Positions 8,057 through 15,190 of a DNA stretch of 64,000 bases are shown here, one piece after another (positions within the stretch are counted from its first letter, which is position 1; every line of letters starts with the position of its first letter). Position numbers and translations under genes: made by a program. The notes under the pieces are model-generated. The model ran no database searches, had not been told where the DNA came from, and saw only the letters and a list, made by a program, of their open reading frames with translations. The DNA is taken from NCBI GenBank assembly GCA_910576655.1, contig CAJTJC010000005.1:1-64000 (forward strand), written 5' to 3'. The DNA is from an uncultured Christensenella sp. (GTDB lineage: Bacteria > Bacillota > Clostridia > Christensenellales > Borkfalkiaceae).

Positions 8057-8392
8057 TTACAATGCCGAATTTTCAGAGAAATCAACGTCCTGAATGTGAA
8101 CGTCAACTTTTGCCACCTTATACTTCGTCATCGACTCGACGTTGTGTATTATGGATTGCTGAATACTGAAAGCCAGCGTAGGCACGTTATAATTCGCATC
8201 AACCTTTACGCTGATGTCGGCAACTATGCCCTGCTTCTCAAAGCTCAGCTTAACTCCTTTATTTTTAGTATTCAATAACGAAACGCCGTCCACCTCGTTA
8301 ATAGCCAACGCAACTATGCCGCTGACAATACCGGAATTGTAAACAACCTTTCCCTTCTGGGTTGACGAAGAATCGTGTCTGATATGTGCCAT
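8057..8392 (-). CDS. yqhY: Asp23/Gls24 family protein (YqhY-like)
   Basis: 111-aa Asp23/Gls24 family protein. Members are cytoplasmic or membrane-associated; YqhY of Bacillus, encoded beside nusB, has been linked to acetyl-CoA carboxylase control. The core is seen as GKVVYNSGIVSGIVALAINEV (first strand and helix) followed by the alternating strand pattern ADISVKVDANYNVPTLAFSI and the end KVAKVDVHIQDVDF. Although YqhY in Bacillus follows accBC, no acc genes occur here. A consensus promoter and AAGGAG ribosome binding site precede the gene, so it is the first gene of the yqhY-nusB-folD-ispA transcript. Confidence 0.88.
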   Translation of the reverse strand: MAHIRHDSSSTQKGKVVYNSGIVSGIVALAINEVDGVSLLNTKNKGVKLSFEKQGIVADISVKVDANYNVPTLAFSIQQSIIHNVESMTKYKVAKVDVHIQDVDFSENSAL

Positions 8393-8410
8393 ATTTTACT
8401 CCTTATCGTT

Positions 8411-8439
8411 AGTATAACACTTTTTTTTTAATTTTGCAA
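8411..8439 (-). promoter_or_regulatory. Promoter of yqhY-nusB-folD-ispA
   Basis: On the minus strand TTGCAA (8434-8439) and TATACT (8411-8416) are 17 bp apart, 18 nt before the yqhY start. The -10 differs from consensus by one base and the -35 by two. It separates vegetative expression of these genes from the sporulation-type spoIIIA operon upstream. Confidence 0.65.
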
Positions 8440-8444
8440 CTACT

Positions 8445-8930
8445 TTATACTTGTGAGTATACGGGCATTATAATAATATTCAAAGGGTCTACTCCCGCTT
8501 CGTCTATAAGGCACTTATAAATCGAAAGCGCGGTTGTCATATCCAACTCGTTTGAATTTACGAACACGTTTACGTTGTCGGAATCTACGCCGATGGAAAC
8601 TACGGCGTCGGAAAAGCCCTTCGACTTAATCATGGTTTCAAGCACGAGCTCTTTTTCCATTATCTCGACTATTTTCATTTTAAGGTTAACGGCTTCGGTG
8701 TGCTTTTCACTGCCCTCTTCGAAAAGCGCGATAACGCTGTCAAGCTGAACGAGCTCCTCGCTTCTGGTCGTCGTCCTCTCGGAACGGTAGGTTGTGAAAT
8801 AGTTTGCCGAAACTACGGACGAATCTCCGCTTGCGGTTCTGCTTCTTGCAAGAACCACGTTGAGAACGGCAGTTACTGCAAGCAAAAGTACGAGTGATGA
8901 CATTACGATAATTTTTTTGGTTTTTGACAT
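8445..8930 (-). CDS. spoIIIAH: Stage III sporulation protein AH
   Basis: 161-aa mother-cell protein that reaches into the space between mother cell and forespore and pairs with SpoIIQ to form the A-Q feeding channel. One N-terminal membrane segment (about residues 6-28, IIVMSSLVLLLAVTAVLNVV) is followed by a charged linker and an EscJ/PrgK-like ring-building domain (end part DAVVSIGVDSDNVNVFVNSN then LNIIIMPVY). It is shorter than the 218-residue Bacillus protein, mainly through a short linker. It is the last gene of the spoIIIA operon, 11 bp after spoIIIAG. Confidence 0.9.
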   Translation of the reverse strand: MSKTKKIIVMSSLVLLLAVTAVLNVVLARSRTASGDSSVVSANYFTTYRSERTTTRSEELVQLDSVIALFEEGSEKHTEAVNLKMKIVEIMEKELVLETMIKSKGFSDAVVSIGVDSDNVNVFVNSNELDMTTALSIYKCLIDEAGVDPLNIIIMPVYSQV

Positions 8931-8941
8931 ACAATTTCTCC

Positions 8942-9301
8942 TTATACGGTCAATAAATAAATAGCTATAATTTTTTTATCGATATTGAGTGCCGTCGAAA
9001 CGGCGTTAAGTATATTGCTTCGGGTCATCAGATTGTCTGCGCCTTCGCATACAATCACTACGCCGAGTATTTTTCCTTCGTTCTCTGTAATCATTACGTC
9101 GGTGTTGCCCACACCCTCGATACTTTTTAAAATTCCGGTAAGCTTTATTTCGGTGTCGCTTTTTGCGGAATTTACAGCCGAAGAAGTGCGCGAATTCTTT
9201 CCTTTGTCAATTATATAAACGGTACCGATTAGTATAGCAATCAGTAAAACTACTATGATTATTTTTTTATTCTTTTTCACGTAATCAATAACTTTTCGCA
9301 T
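8942..9301 (-). CDS. spoIIIAG: Stage III sporulation protein AG, short form
   Basis: 119-aa SpoIIIAG-like protein. It has one membrane span at the N-terminus (about residues 11-31) and then a ring-building domain seen in LTGILKSIEGVGNTDVMITENEG and the C-terminal LNIDKKIIAIYLLTV. Bacillus SpoIIIAG is about twice as long because of a large beta insertion that forms the channel ring; that insertion is missing here. It overlaps spoIIIAF by 17 bp and precedes spoIIIAH. The order of genes makes the assignment safe despite the small size. Confidence 0.88.
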   Translation of the reverse strand: MRKVIDYVKKNKKIIIVVLLIAILIGTVYIIDKGKNSRTSSAVNSAKSDTEIKLTGILKSIEGVGNTDVMITENEGKILGVVIVCEGADNLMTRSNILNAVSTALNIDKKIIAIYLLTV

Positions 9302-9719
9302 ATACTGTTATATTTATATATTTCAACTCTTCCAAATATTCATAAATTGTGCTAATTAATTCGCCGTTTTCTTCATTTATTTCTACGCTTACGCTTCCCA
9401 CCTTGAACTGCCCGTCGCCGTAGACCACGTTGACCGCGCACACGCACTCCGCGTCGAACTTTTCAAGTAAAAGCTTTTCAAGCTGGTCGCTCTGGTTATC
9501 CGAATAAACCTTACATATATATTGATAGTCGTAAAGCGGCTTATCTGCGGAATCCGAGCTTATTTTGAATATTCCCGTTATCGGCTGAATAAGGACGAAT
9601 ATGCACGCCATGCGCATTACGAACACTGTGGTTTTATTCAGCTTGCCTTCGGGAATTATAAGCGAAACTATAACCGACAGGAATATTACCGCCGTTGCCG
9701 TGAGTAAATAAATTTTCAT
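9285..9719 (-). CDS. spoIIIAF: Stage III sporulation protein AF
   Basis: 144-aa protein with two N-terminal membrane segments (MKIYLLTATAVIFLSVIVSL and VFVMRMACIFVLIQPITGIF) and a soluble alpha/beta tail that ends in a strand (YINITVYAKSY). This topology matches SpoIIIAF, a ring-domain subunit of the engulfment-stage A-Q channel. The start overlaps the spoIIIAE stop by four bases. Confidence 0.88.
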   Translation of the reverse strand: MKIYLLTATAVIFLSVIVSLIIPEGKLNKTTVFVMRMACIFVLIQPITGIFKISSDSADKPLYDYQYICKVYSDNQSDQLEKLLLEKFDAECVCAVNVVYGDGQFKVGSVSVEINEENGELISTIYEYLEELKYINITVYAKSY

Positions 9720-10903
9720 ATAAAACTGTTTGCCGAATTTATAATCAGCATAATAATCAGCGCGTACATAAACGCGACCGTGAGAAGTCCCGCTATAAAG
9801 TATTCTATATCCTTCGAAAGGTCGGAAAGCAAGCCGAATAAGGTTTTTTCGCCTATCGGCTGAACTATCGCCCCGACGAATTTGAGAATAAGCGAAAATG
9901 AAGCAAGCAATATTATCGGCCCGATAATTTCAAACAGCAGCAAAATCAGTCCGCATACGCCAACCGAGCTTTTTATAAGCAGTCCTGCCGACGTAAGCAT
10001 ATCGAACCCGCTTGATAAAAAGTTTCCGACTATGGGAACCGAGTTACTTACGACGTATTTCGTCGCCTTAAAAAGTATGCCGTCAAACAGCGACGAGGCG
10101 GAGCTTTGAAAGGTAATAAAAATACTGAATACGGTAACCGTGATACCGATTACCCATTTCATAAGACTTTTCATAAGCGCGGTAACGCCGGTAAACGACA
10201 TCTGCGTATTTAGTTTCGACATCAGGTTGAGAACAATCACGGCTATGGTTGCGGGAAAAATAAAGCCGCTTATTATTTCCACCGCTCCGCCCGAAAGAAA
10301 AATTGCGGACGGCTGATAAATGGCGGCCGAGCTTGTCCCTCCCGTTAAAACTGTCAGGGTCGCCAATATCGGCGTAATTATTTCTATTTGCCGCTTTATA
10401 ATGTTAATGCTTCTGATACAGTCGGAAATTACGCCCGACAGCATTGAAGTTATAATAAGAATTATCAGCGCGTAGCACGCAAGGTGAACTATCTTTGACG
10501 TAGATTTTCCGAGAATATTGCCCTCGGCTGAACTGATGACCGCCGACAGCAGAGAAATAGCAACTACCGTGGCAAACGCAGGGATAAGCGAAATTACGTT
10601 TTTGAAAAGAACGGACAGCAGTTCGTTGAGGTACCCGCCGTAATCGGTGTTTATGTTGCCGCGTATAAGATATTCGATTATGTCTCTCGCCGTGTCGCCG
10701 AATTGAAAGAGAAAGCTGTCCTCGTTGTCGTCGAGATATTTTTGCAGCTCGGAAAGGTCAAGGTCTTCGAGAAGCTGTAAAATATTTTCGTTAAGCTCTT
10801 TACGCCCGTCCTCTTCCTCGGCATGCGCGGTTATTCCCGTGATTGCAAACAACGAAACGACGGAAACTATAAGAATTACGAGCAAAATTATTTTGTTTTT
10901 CAT
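9716..10903 (-). CDS. spoIIIAE: Stage III sporulation protein AE
   Basis: 395-aa polytopic membrane protein of the A-Q channel. A signal-like segment (NKIILLVILIVSVVSLFAIT, ending AHAEEED) is followed by a soluble stretch and about eight transmembrane helices rich in Ile, Leu and Ser, as in SpoIIIAE. The frame is open 28 codons further upstream, but that part is basic, reads through the end of spoIIIAD and lacks a ribosome site; the ATG at 10903 overlaps the spoIIIAD stop as ATGA, which decides the start. Confidence 0.92.
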   Translation of the reverse strand: MKNKIILLVILIVSVVSLFAITGITAHAEEEDGRKELNENILQLLEDLDLSELQKYLDDNEDSFLFQFGDTARDIIEYLIRGNINTDYGGYLNELLSVLFKNVISLIPAFATVVAISLLSAVISSAEGNILGKSTSKIVHLACYALIILIITSMLSGVISDCIRSINIIKRQIEIITPILATLTVLTGGTSSAAIYQPSAIFLSGGAVEIISGFIFPATIAVIVLNLMSKLNTQMSFTGVTALMKSLMKWVIGITVTVFSIFITFQSSASSLFDGILFKATKYVVSNSVPIVGNFLSSGFDMLTSAGLLIKSSVGVCGLILLLFEIIGPIILLASFSLILKFVGAIVQPIGEKTLFGLLSDLSKDIEYFIAGLLTVAFMYALIIMLIINSANSFI

Positions 10904-11292
10904 ACGAGATTGATAAGCGAAACTATTATTTTGTAAGTGCTGTTGAGAATGGGAACGGAAACGACGAAAATTATAATTTTTCCGCAAAGTATAAGTTTGT
11001 CCGATATACTCTCGAAGCCGAGGTCCTTTACCGAGCTCGCCGTAATTTCTACCATAAAGCCTATTCCTATGATTTTGAAGATTATCCTGATTATTTCATT
11101 GTCGATTTGTGCATTTTCGGTAAAGTTGCGTATAAATTCGATGCTTTGTGTCAGATAGTCGAACGCATATAAAAACATTATAATACCGCCCGCGATAAGG
11201 CAAAGCGGAACTAATTCGGATTTATGGCTTTTAAGTATAAAAGCAGATACTGCGGTTATAACCGCAATCATGCAAAGCTTTAAAATGAGCAT
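10900..11292 (-). CDS. spoIIIAD: Stage III sporulation protein AD
   Basis: 130-aa hydrophobic protein with four predicted membrane helices and the conserved middle AQIDNEIIRIIFKIIGIGF followed by EITASSVKDLG, typical of SpoIIIAD. The frame continues upstream through the spoIIIAC coding region; the ATG at 11292 overlaps the spoIIIAC stop (ATGA) and is chosen. It acts with SpoIIIAC and AE as the membrane core of the channel. Confidence 0.92.
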   Translation of the reverse strand: MLILKLCMIAVITAVSAFILKSHKSELVPLCLIAGGIIMFLYAFDYLTQSIEFIRNFTENAQIDNEIIRIIFKIIGIGFMVEITASSVKDLGFESISDKLILCGKIIIFVVSVPILNSTYKIIVSLINLV

Positions 11293-11489
11293 CAGAAAAT
11301 ATCGAATAGCTGCCTTATCTGAGTAAACAAGTCTGTAATCATTGAAATGACTACCGTCAGCACGATTATCAGTCCGACTAAACTGACAATCGTCGCAATG
11401 TCGTCTCTGTCCGATTTTTTTAATACCTGACAAATTATCGTAACTATGATACCGACAGCGGCAATTTTAAAAATAATACTTATATCCAT
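11292..11489 (-). CDS. spoIIIAC: Stage III sporulation protein AC
   Basis: 65-aa membrane protein with two helices separated by LKKSDRDDIATIVSL, a motif conserved in SpoIIIAC, where the charged loop KKSxRDD is nearly invariant. Length matches the family (about 65-68 aa). It sits between spoIIIAB and spoIIIAD with one-base and four-base overlaps. Confidence 0.94.
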   Translation of the reverse strand: MDISIIFKIAAVGIIVTIICQVLKKSDRDDIATIVSLVGLIIVLTVVISMITDLFTQIRQLFDIF

Positions 11490-11914
11490 TAAGCCAACAA
11501 TACGGCAGCCATCACGCCTATAAGAAAAAATATCTTCACGTAAAGCGAACTGTATTTTTTATAGTCGTTAAAGCTTTCGTCCTTATATTTTTTTAATATT
11601 TGTTTGCGTTCGTTGAGATAATCTACCTGCGACAACGCGTCAGTTTTACCTAAATTCTGTATATAGTCTTTTAAAAACTGCCCCTCTTCGCCTGCAATCA
11701 GCTCTTTACCTTCAAGAACTTCGCCTACAAACTTGTACGGTTCAGCTATTTTTTCAATAGAAGCTCTTGAAAATTTCAAGGTCAAAATCAGCTGCTCGTT
11801 AAATTCATACAGCTCTGCAAAAATCTGCATTCGTTTCTTTTTATTAGCCGACAGAAACGTGCCTATTGAGGTTGTCAGCGCCACTACGGCCAACAGTATT
11901 AAAATCTTTATCAT
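11489..11914 (-). CDS. spoIIIAB: Stage III sporulation protein AB
   Basis: 141-aa protein with an N-terminal and a C-terminal membrane helix and a helical cytoplasmic domain between them. SpoIIIAB resembles part of GspF-type platform proteins and is thought to work with the SpoIIIAA ATPase. The block RMQIFAELYEFNEQLILTLK is typical for the family. Its length is somewhat below the 171 residues in Bacillus. The first 71 bp overlap the end of spoIIIAA. Confidence 0.88.
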   Translation of the reverse strand: MIKILILLAVVALTTSIGTFLSANKKKRMQIFAELYEFNEQLILTLKFSRASIEKIAEPYKFVGEVLEGKELIAGEEGQFLKDYIQNLGKTDALSQVDYLNERKQILKKYKDESFNDYKKYSSLYVKIFFLIGVMAAVLLA

Positions 11915-12743
11915 AAATAACGGGGGCAGAACCTATTTTTGTAAGCTGCACGAAAAACTCGAACGGCATCGTCCGCAAAATATCTCTGTTGCATATATGC
12001 GAGGAAGCGATTACGGTTATTCCGCAATCGGCAGCGTAACGCACCGATTGCATATCGTCGGCGCCGTACAGCTCGTCGGTAATTATTACGTGCGGCTTCA
12101 TTGCGCGTATGGCGCTTGCTATCGCGCTTTTCTTTTCGTAGCAACGGACAACGTCGGTACGGTCGCCGAGGTCGTAACCGCATTGACCGCAAATTGCCGA
12201 AATTTCGTTTCGCTCGTCAAAAATAAGAATGTTATATTTTTGCGTGTTACTTAGATTAATTGCCAGGTCTCTCAGCATCGTAGTCTTACCTAAACCAGGC
12301 TTCGAGTACAGCAAAGTACTATGCAAACCATCAAAAAACAGCGAATTGAACACAAATTCGGCGCAACCGACTATGTTATGAGGAATTCTGATATTTAACG
12401 AGGTTATATCTTTAATAGCAGTAACCTCACCCTTTTGGGTAACGTATTCGCCTGCTATACCTATTCTTACGCCGTTTCCAACAGTAATGAAACCGCTTTT
12501 CATCTGTTCGGTAAAATTATAAATACAACCGTTGGTTGCCGATAAAATAATCGGCTCTATTTCGTTTATAGTTATTAAGCTGCTTGACTTGTCCGTAATA
12601 CCGAAAGCATTTATATACTTATATTCGCCCTTGTATTCGATAATTACAGGTTGTCCGCGGCGCAATCGAATTTCAGATAAAAAATTAAAATTCAGGTTCG
12701 CCAAGGCTCTTTGAACGTCGTTAGGCAAAAAGGACAAGGTCAT
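11844..12743 (-). CDS. spoIIIAA: Stage III sporulation protein AA, secretion-type ATPase
   Basis: 299-aa ATPase related to type II/IV secretion ATPases, needed in the mother cell for the A-Q channel. It shows Walker A (SKPGLGKTTMLRDLA near residue 152), Walker B-like ILIFDERNEISA, and VIITDELYGADDMQSVRYAA. The N-terminal part has the family block LRRGQPVIIE. The C-terminus is prolonged relative to the usual ending and overlaps spoIIIAB by 71 bp, which is more than elsewhere in the operon. It is the first gene of the operon. No clear sigma-E promoter is visible in the 79 bp before it. Confidence 0.92.
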   Translation of the reverse strand: MTLSFLPNDVQRALANLNFNFLSEIRLRRGQPVIIEYKGEYKYINAFGITDKSSSLITINEIEPIILSATNGCIYNFTEQMKSGFITVGNGVRIGIAGEYVTQKGEVTAIKDITSLNIRIPHNIVGCAEFVFNSLFFDGLHSTLLYSKPGLGKTTMLRDLAINLSNTQKYNILIFDERNEISAICGQCGYDLGDRTDVVRCYEKKSAIASAIRAMKPHVIITDELYGADDMQSVRYAADCGITVIASSHICNRDILRTMPFEFFVQLTKIGSAPVIYDKDFNTVGRSGADNLNRHVSVG

Positions 12744-12790
12744 ACTCTAATTTATTTTCAGGTTCCTACATTTATGCCCGACATAACAAA

Positions 12791-12824
12791 AAAGCCGACC
12801 GGACTATCGTCCGACCGACTTTTT
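12791..12824. terminator. Bidirectional terminator-like hairpin
   Basis: A 12-bp stem (12793-12804 with 12809-12820, TATC loop, two wobble positions) flanked by A-rich and T-rich runs. It lies just after the stop of the transglutaminase-like gene and before spoIIIAA on the minus strand, so it isolates the two transcripts. Confidence 0.8.
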
Positions 12825-13530
12825 AACACTGCACTAACCTTCTTATTTTACTAACTCGCTTCGTCATTATTTTTCTGCCGATATTCTCATACGAAAACTT
12901 TTTTATACCGTGATAAGACTGTTTGTATTTCAAATAAAATTCATCCGGTGTTTCGAAAACACCTAAATCCTCTACAACGGCTTGTTGCTGCACGGACGTG
13001 CTTTTCCCTTTCCAAACAATTTGCAGGTTATTGAAATCTTCCACCGCCACCGCATAATCGAAAAACTTTCCTTCGTGGTCGGGAAACATTTTTTTTAGAC
13101 AACAAATATACGTTTTGTCGGTTATTGCCCCCTCTAAACTCAACCACTTACCGTTAAAGTAAACTTCCGCCCAAGTATGAACTATTAAAGGCGGCGCAAG
13201 CTTCGCCATAATCTTAGGCATTAAACCACACTGAAAAACTTTCGTAACTAATGAACCGTGCAATCTACAAGGAATACCCACAGCGCGTAACAATGCCATA
13301 AGCAAAGTCGCTTTTGTATTGCACTGACCTATGCCTTCGGCTAAAACTTGCGTAGACGAAAGACTATCGTACTTATTGTAACCAAGTAAAATATTGTTTT
13401 GAACGTAATCATAAATCGCACCGATTTTGTCAAACTCGTTTACGTCATCCCACTTTTGCTCTTTGATTAAATCGGCGATTTCTTGTGCTTGATAGTTTAA
13501 CATAGCCGTTTTTTCTAAATATTTTTCCAT
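12823..13530 (-). CDS. Transglutaminase-like cysteine peptidase family protein
   Basis: 235-aa protein of the transglutaminase-like superfamily. The catalytic cysteine is in EGIGQCNTKATLLMALLRA (about residue 71) and the histidine in IVHTWAEVYFNGKW (about residue 119). An Asp/Glu follows in SLEGAITD, where the third catalytic residue is expected. Prokaryotic members act as peptidases or peptide-crosslinking enzymes; the real substrate is unknown. No signal peptide is seen, so it is probably cytoplasmic. A GGGAGGT ribosome site precedes the ATG. It stands alone between spoIIIA and the accessory element. Confidence 0.78.
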   Translation of the reverse strand: MEKYLEKTAMLNYQAQEIADLIKEQKWDDVNEFDKIGAIYDYVQNNILLGYNKYDSLSSTQVLAEGIGQCNTKATLLMALLRAVGIPCRLHGSLVTKVFQCGLMPKIMAKLAPPLIVHTWAEVYFNGKWLSLEGAITDKTYICCLKKMFPDHEGKFFDYAVAVEDFNNLQIVWKGKSTSVQQQAVVEDLGVFETPDEFYLKYKQSYHGIKKFSYENIGRKIMTKRVSKIRRLVQC

Positions 13531-13696
13531 AAAAAGTACCTCCCATTAATAGACACTTTAAATATAATATTCGGTAGCATTTACCTGATTACCGATAAAA
13601 GCGATATTATTTTTGTCCCAAAATATTTTTAACATACGATGACTATAACAAAAAAACTATAAAAAATCAATTTTTTATACTATTTAAGTTAACGAT

Positions 13697-13735
13697 AAAC
13701 GCGCAGACAGAGCAAATCACTCTATCTGCGCGTTT
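13697..13735. terminator. Hairpin at the left edge of the element
   Basis: AAACGCGCAGA (13697-13707) pairs with TCTGCGCGTTT (13725-13735), and inner AGAG/CTCT extends it. The A-rich left and T-rich right flanks make it terminator-like on the plus strand. Its last three bases are the first three of the 11-bp direct repeat. Confidence 0.65.
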
Positions 13736-13743
13736 GGTGCACC
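13733..13743 (+). repeat. Left copy of 11-bp direct repeat, candidate att site
   Basis: TTTGGTGCACC, containing the palindrome GGTGCACC. The second copy lies at the very end of the recombinase gene. Serine recombinases usually share only a short core between att sites, so this is a candidate only. Confidence 0.45.
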
Positions 13744-13847
13744 GACTTACTGCAAAAACGAACACGGTAATATACAAGGTAAATCGACGTGAATTGTATT
13801 GCGCGGTGGAATTGCCGCTGTCGGACTACAAACTGTACGGCAAGCAG

Positions 13848-14018
13848 TTAGCGGCGCGGTGATTGTTCACGGCTTGCAAGGTCTGTCATAGCGTGTTTAT
13901 AAATACGCTTTGACAGCCTTTTTGCTTGCTCTTTATCAGGCGGCAGTTTGGCATATAAATTTTTGCTTTTGTCGTTAAAGTAGATGACCGTTATTCCAAG
14001 CGGTAGTGTCTTATTCAT
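13848..14018 (-). CDS. 56-aa basic miniprotein of the element
   Basis: Small ORF starting MNKTLPLGITVIYFN and ending in a basic, Arg/Lys-rich tail (ASREQSPRR). It is preceded by a strong ribosome site (AGGGGG, eight bases before the ATG), which is the best evidence that it is translated. Composition is 56 aa with a hydrophobic first third and a helical basic second third. I do not recognise a family. Its position downstream of the sigma-like gene on the same strand suggests element-specific control or excision functions, but that is only inference. Confidence 0.55.
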   Translation of the reverse strand: MNKTLPLGITVIYFNDKSKNLYAKLPPDKEQAKRLSKRIYKHAMTDLASREQSPRR

Positions 14019-14090
14019 ATTTGAAACCCCCTAAATTTTTGATAACCCCACCCAAACCCACCCAGCGGGAATAAATTTATGTTCCGTGTT

Positions 14091-14276
14091 CCGCAGTGCC
14101 AATAAGGTAATAGTATGCTTATTGCCACTGCGGGCGGCTGTCGCCGCCCGCATATTGCCATTTTACCCTTAAAAGTGTTACAGTGTTACGGGGTGGACTG
14201 GTAATACTATGTCCACCCCGTAAACGGACGGCATTAAAACTGCGTTACACGTTACGGGGTGAACGGGTAATATTAT
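14091..14276. repeat. Cluster of hairpins and a direct repeat
   Basis: Three inverted repeats lie in line: 14091-14106 with 14118-14133 (16-bp arms, one mismatch), 14130-14138 with 14143-14151 (perfect 9 bp), and 14186-14198 with 14211-14223 (perfect 13 bp). The left part of the last one recurs at 14251-14276 as an imperfect direct repeat that runs into the end of the sigma-like gene. There is no long ORF. The arrangement resembles a recombination, transfer-origin or regulatory site, but nothing proves the function. Confidence 0.7.
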
Positions 14277-14686
14277 ATACTGCAATCGCGTAATTCCTTT
14301 TGCAAGCGTTTTCGTATCGTTTTCATTCGTTGCGATATGGCGGTATGCGATACGCCCTCTTGACTTGCAATTTGCCGCATAGTCATTTCCTCGTAATAGA
14401 ATTTTCGCACCAAATCGCGCCGCTTGTCCGTAAGGTATAACATTGCTTTTCTTATGCTTGCAATATTCTCTTTCCGTATGTAAAGTTCGAGCGGGCTTTC
14501 CGTGCGCTTGTCCTCAAAATCTATTCCCATATCGGTAAAGTAGTAAAGCGAGGTGTGCCGCCGTGTTTCCCGCCAATGATTGCGTTTTTCTTGTTGTAAT
14601 AATTCCAAGTGTATCAAATATATTTCTTCCGTAACCTCGACGGTGTTCATAGTTCCGTCTACAAATTTATAGATTATTATTTGCAT
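14273..14686 (-). CDS. Sigma-70 region 4-like regulator of the element
   Basis: 137-aa protein with a C-terminal helix-turn-helix like sigma-70 region 4 (KFYYEEMTMRQIASQEGVSH then TAISQRMKTIRKRLQKEL, about residues 92-133). Such short sigma-like proteins are common in Tn916-type and other clostridial mobile elements, where they control element genes. A canonical region 2 is not visible, so it may act as a regulator rather than as a full sigma factor. The ATG at 14686 follows GGAGG by eight bases and is preferred to an in-frame ATG five codons earlier. Confidence 0.75.
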   Translation of the reverse strand: MQIIIYKFVDGTMNTVEVTEEIYLIHLELLQQEKRNHWRETRRHTSLYYFTDMGIDFEDKRTESPLELYIRKENIASIRKAMLYLTDKRRDLVRKFYYEEMTMRQIASQEGVSHTAISQRMKTIRKRLQKELRDCSI

Positions 14687-14756
14687 ATAGAAAGCCTCCA
14701 CTTATAAGCACGGCGACGGCGTTGTGGAAAGGTTTTTTATAAAAATTCTTGAAAAT

Positions 14757-14814
14757 AAAAAAGCCCGACAAACTTTCAGACTTTATTAAGCCTTGAAAAT
14801 CTGTCGGGTTTTAC
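14757..14814 (-). terminator. Terminator upstream of the sigma-like gene
   Basis: CCCGACA (14764-14770) pairs with TGTCGGG (14802-14808), with inner TTTCA/TGAAA pairs. On the minus strand the stem is followed by a run of six T. Confidence 0.7.
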
Positions 14815-14931
14815 TCTTTCATAGAGAGCCTTAACACCTATGACAAACGCCAGCCGTAACCGTGCGTGCGATTACTGCCCGATATTTTTTTGTGAGGGAA
14901 TAGGCGTTTTATGAGGTATTTATGTATAAAA

Positions 14932-15003
14932 AAAGAATTGAGTGCGCCATTTATTGCTCCCGAAAATAAATTTGTCGTTTTACTTTCGTACACTCAATTC
15001 TTT
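14932..15003 (-). terminator. Terminator of the TetR-linked membrane operon
   Basis: Perfect 13-bp arms (14932-14944 and 14991-15003, AAAGAATTGAGTG and its complement) separated by 46 nt, followed on the minus strand by seven T. It closes the operon of the membrane protein and zinc-ribbon gene. Confidence 0.7.
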
Positions 15004-15028
15004 ATTTGCTTAAAGATTTATTCTGTTG

Positions 15029-15190
15029 TTAGGTTTTATTCTCTAATGCTTTTTGAATGATAATTTTGCCGTCCTTGATTTCTATTTGTAGTTTTGCCTT
15101 GCATTTCGGGCAATATATTTCTACATTCGAGCCGTCGCCCAACTTGAATAATTTATACCCACAGTCGGGGCATACAATGTAATTTGTCAT
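15029..15190 (-). CDS. 53-aa zinc-ribbon miniprotein
   Basis: Short protein with two CxxC knuckles, VCPDCGYKLFKLG and EIYCPKCKAKLQIEI (Cys 7, 10, 27, 30), a classical zinc ribbon of the rubredoxin/transcription type. The ATG overlaps the stop of the upstream membrane gene as ATGA, so it is translated by coupling. Similar small cysteine-rich KTR-type proteins travel with clostridial resistance elements. Its role is not known; nucleic acid or protein binding is plausible. Confidence 0.75.
   Translation of the reverse strand: MTNYIVCPDCGYKLFKLGDGSNVEIYCPKCKAKLQIEIKDGKIIIQKALENKT

Larger units (their letters stand above)
13531..13847. other. Left boundary region of the accessory element
   Basis: About 317 bp without a complete gene. 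It holds an AT-rich leader region of the transglutaminase-like gene, a hairpin at 13697-13735 and the left copy of an 11-bp direct repeat. A plus-strand open stretch (about 13753-13860) encodes AKTNTVIYKVNRRELY and more up to a TGA; it has no start and looks like the tail of a lost gene. Confidence 0.5.
14687..15028. other. Gene-free region with two terminators
   Basis: 342 bp between the zinc-ribbon gene and the sigma-like gene, both on the minus strand. It contains two hairpins (14757-14814 and 14932-15003), both followed by T-runs on the minus strand, and no credible ORF. A promoter for the sigma-like gene should lie here, but I see no clear one. Confidence 0.6.

Noticed and set aside
13753..13860. 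Plus-strand coding-like stretch near the left border of the island
   Set aside because: No start codon with ribosome site and only about 35 codons to the stop; kept as a possible gene tail in the description of the region.
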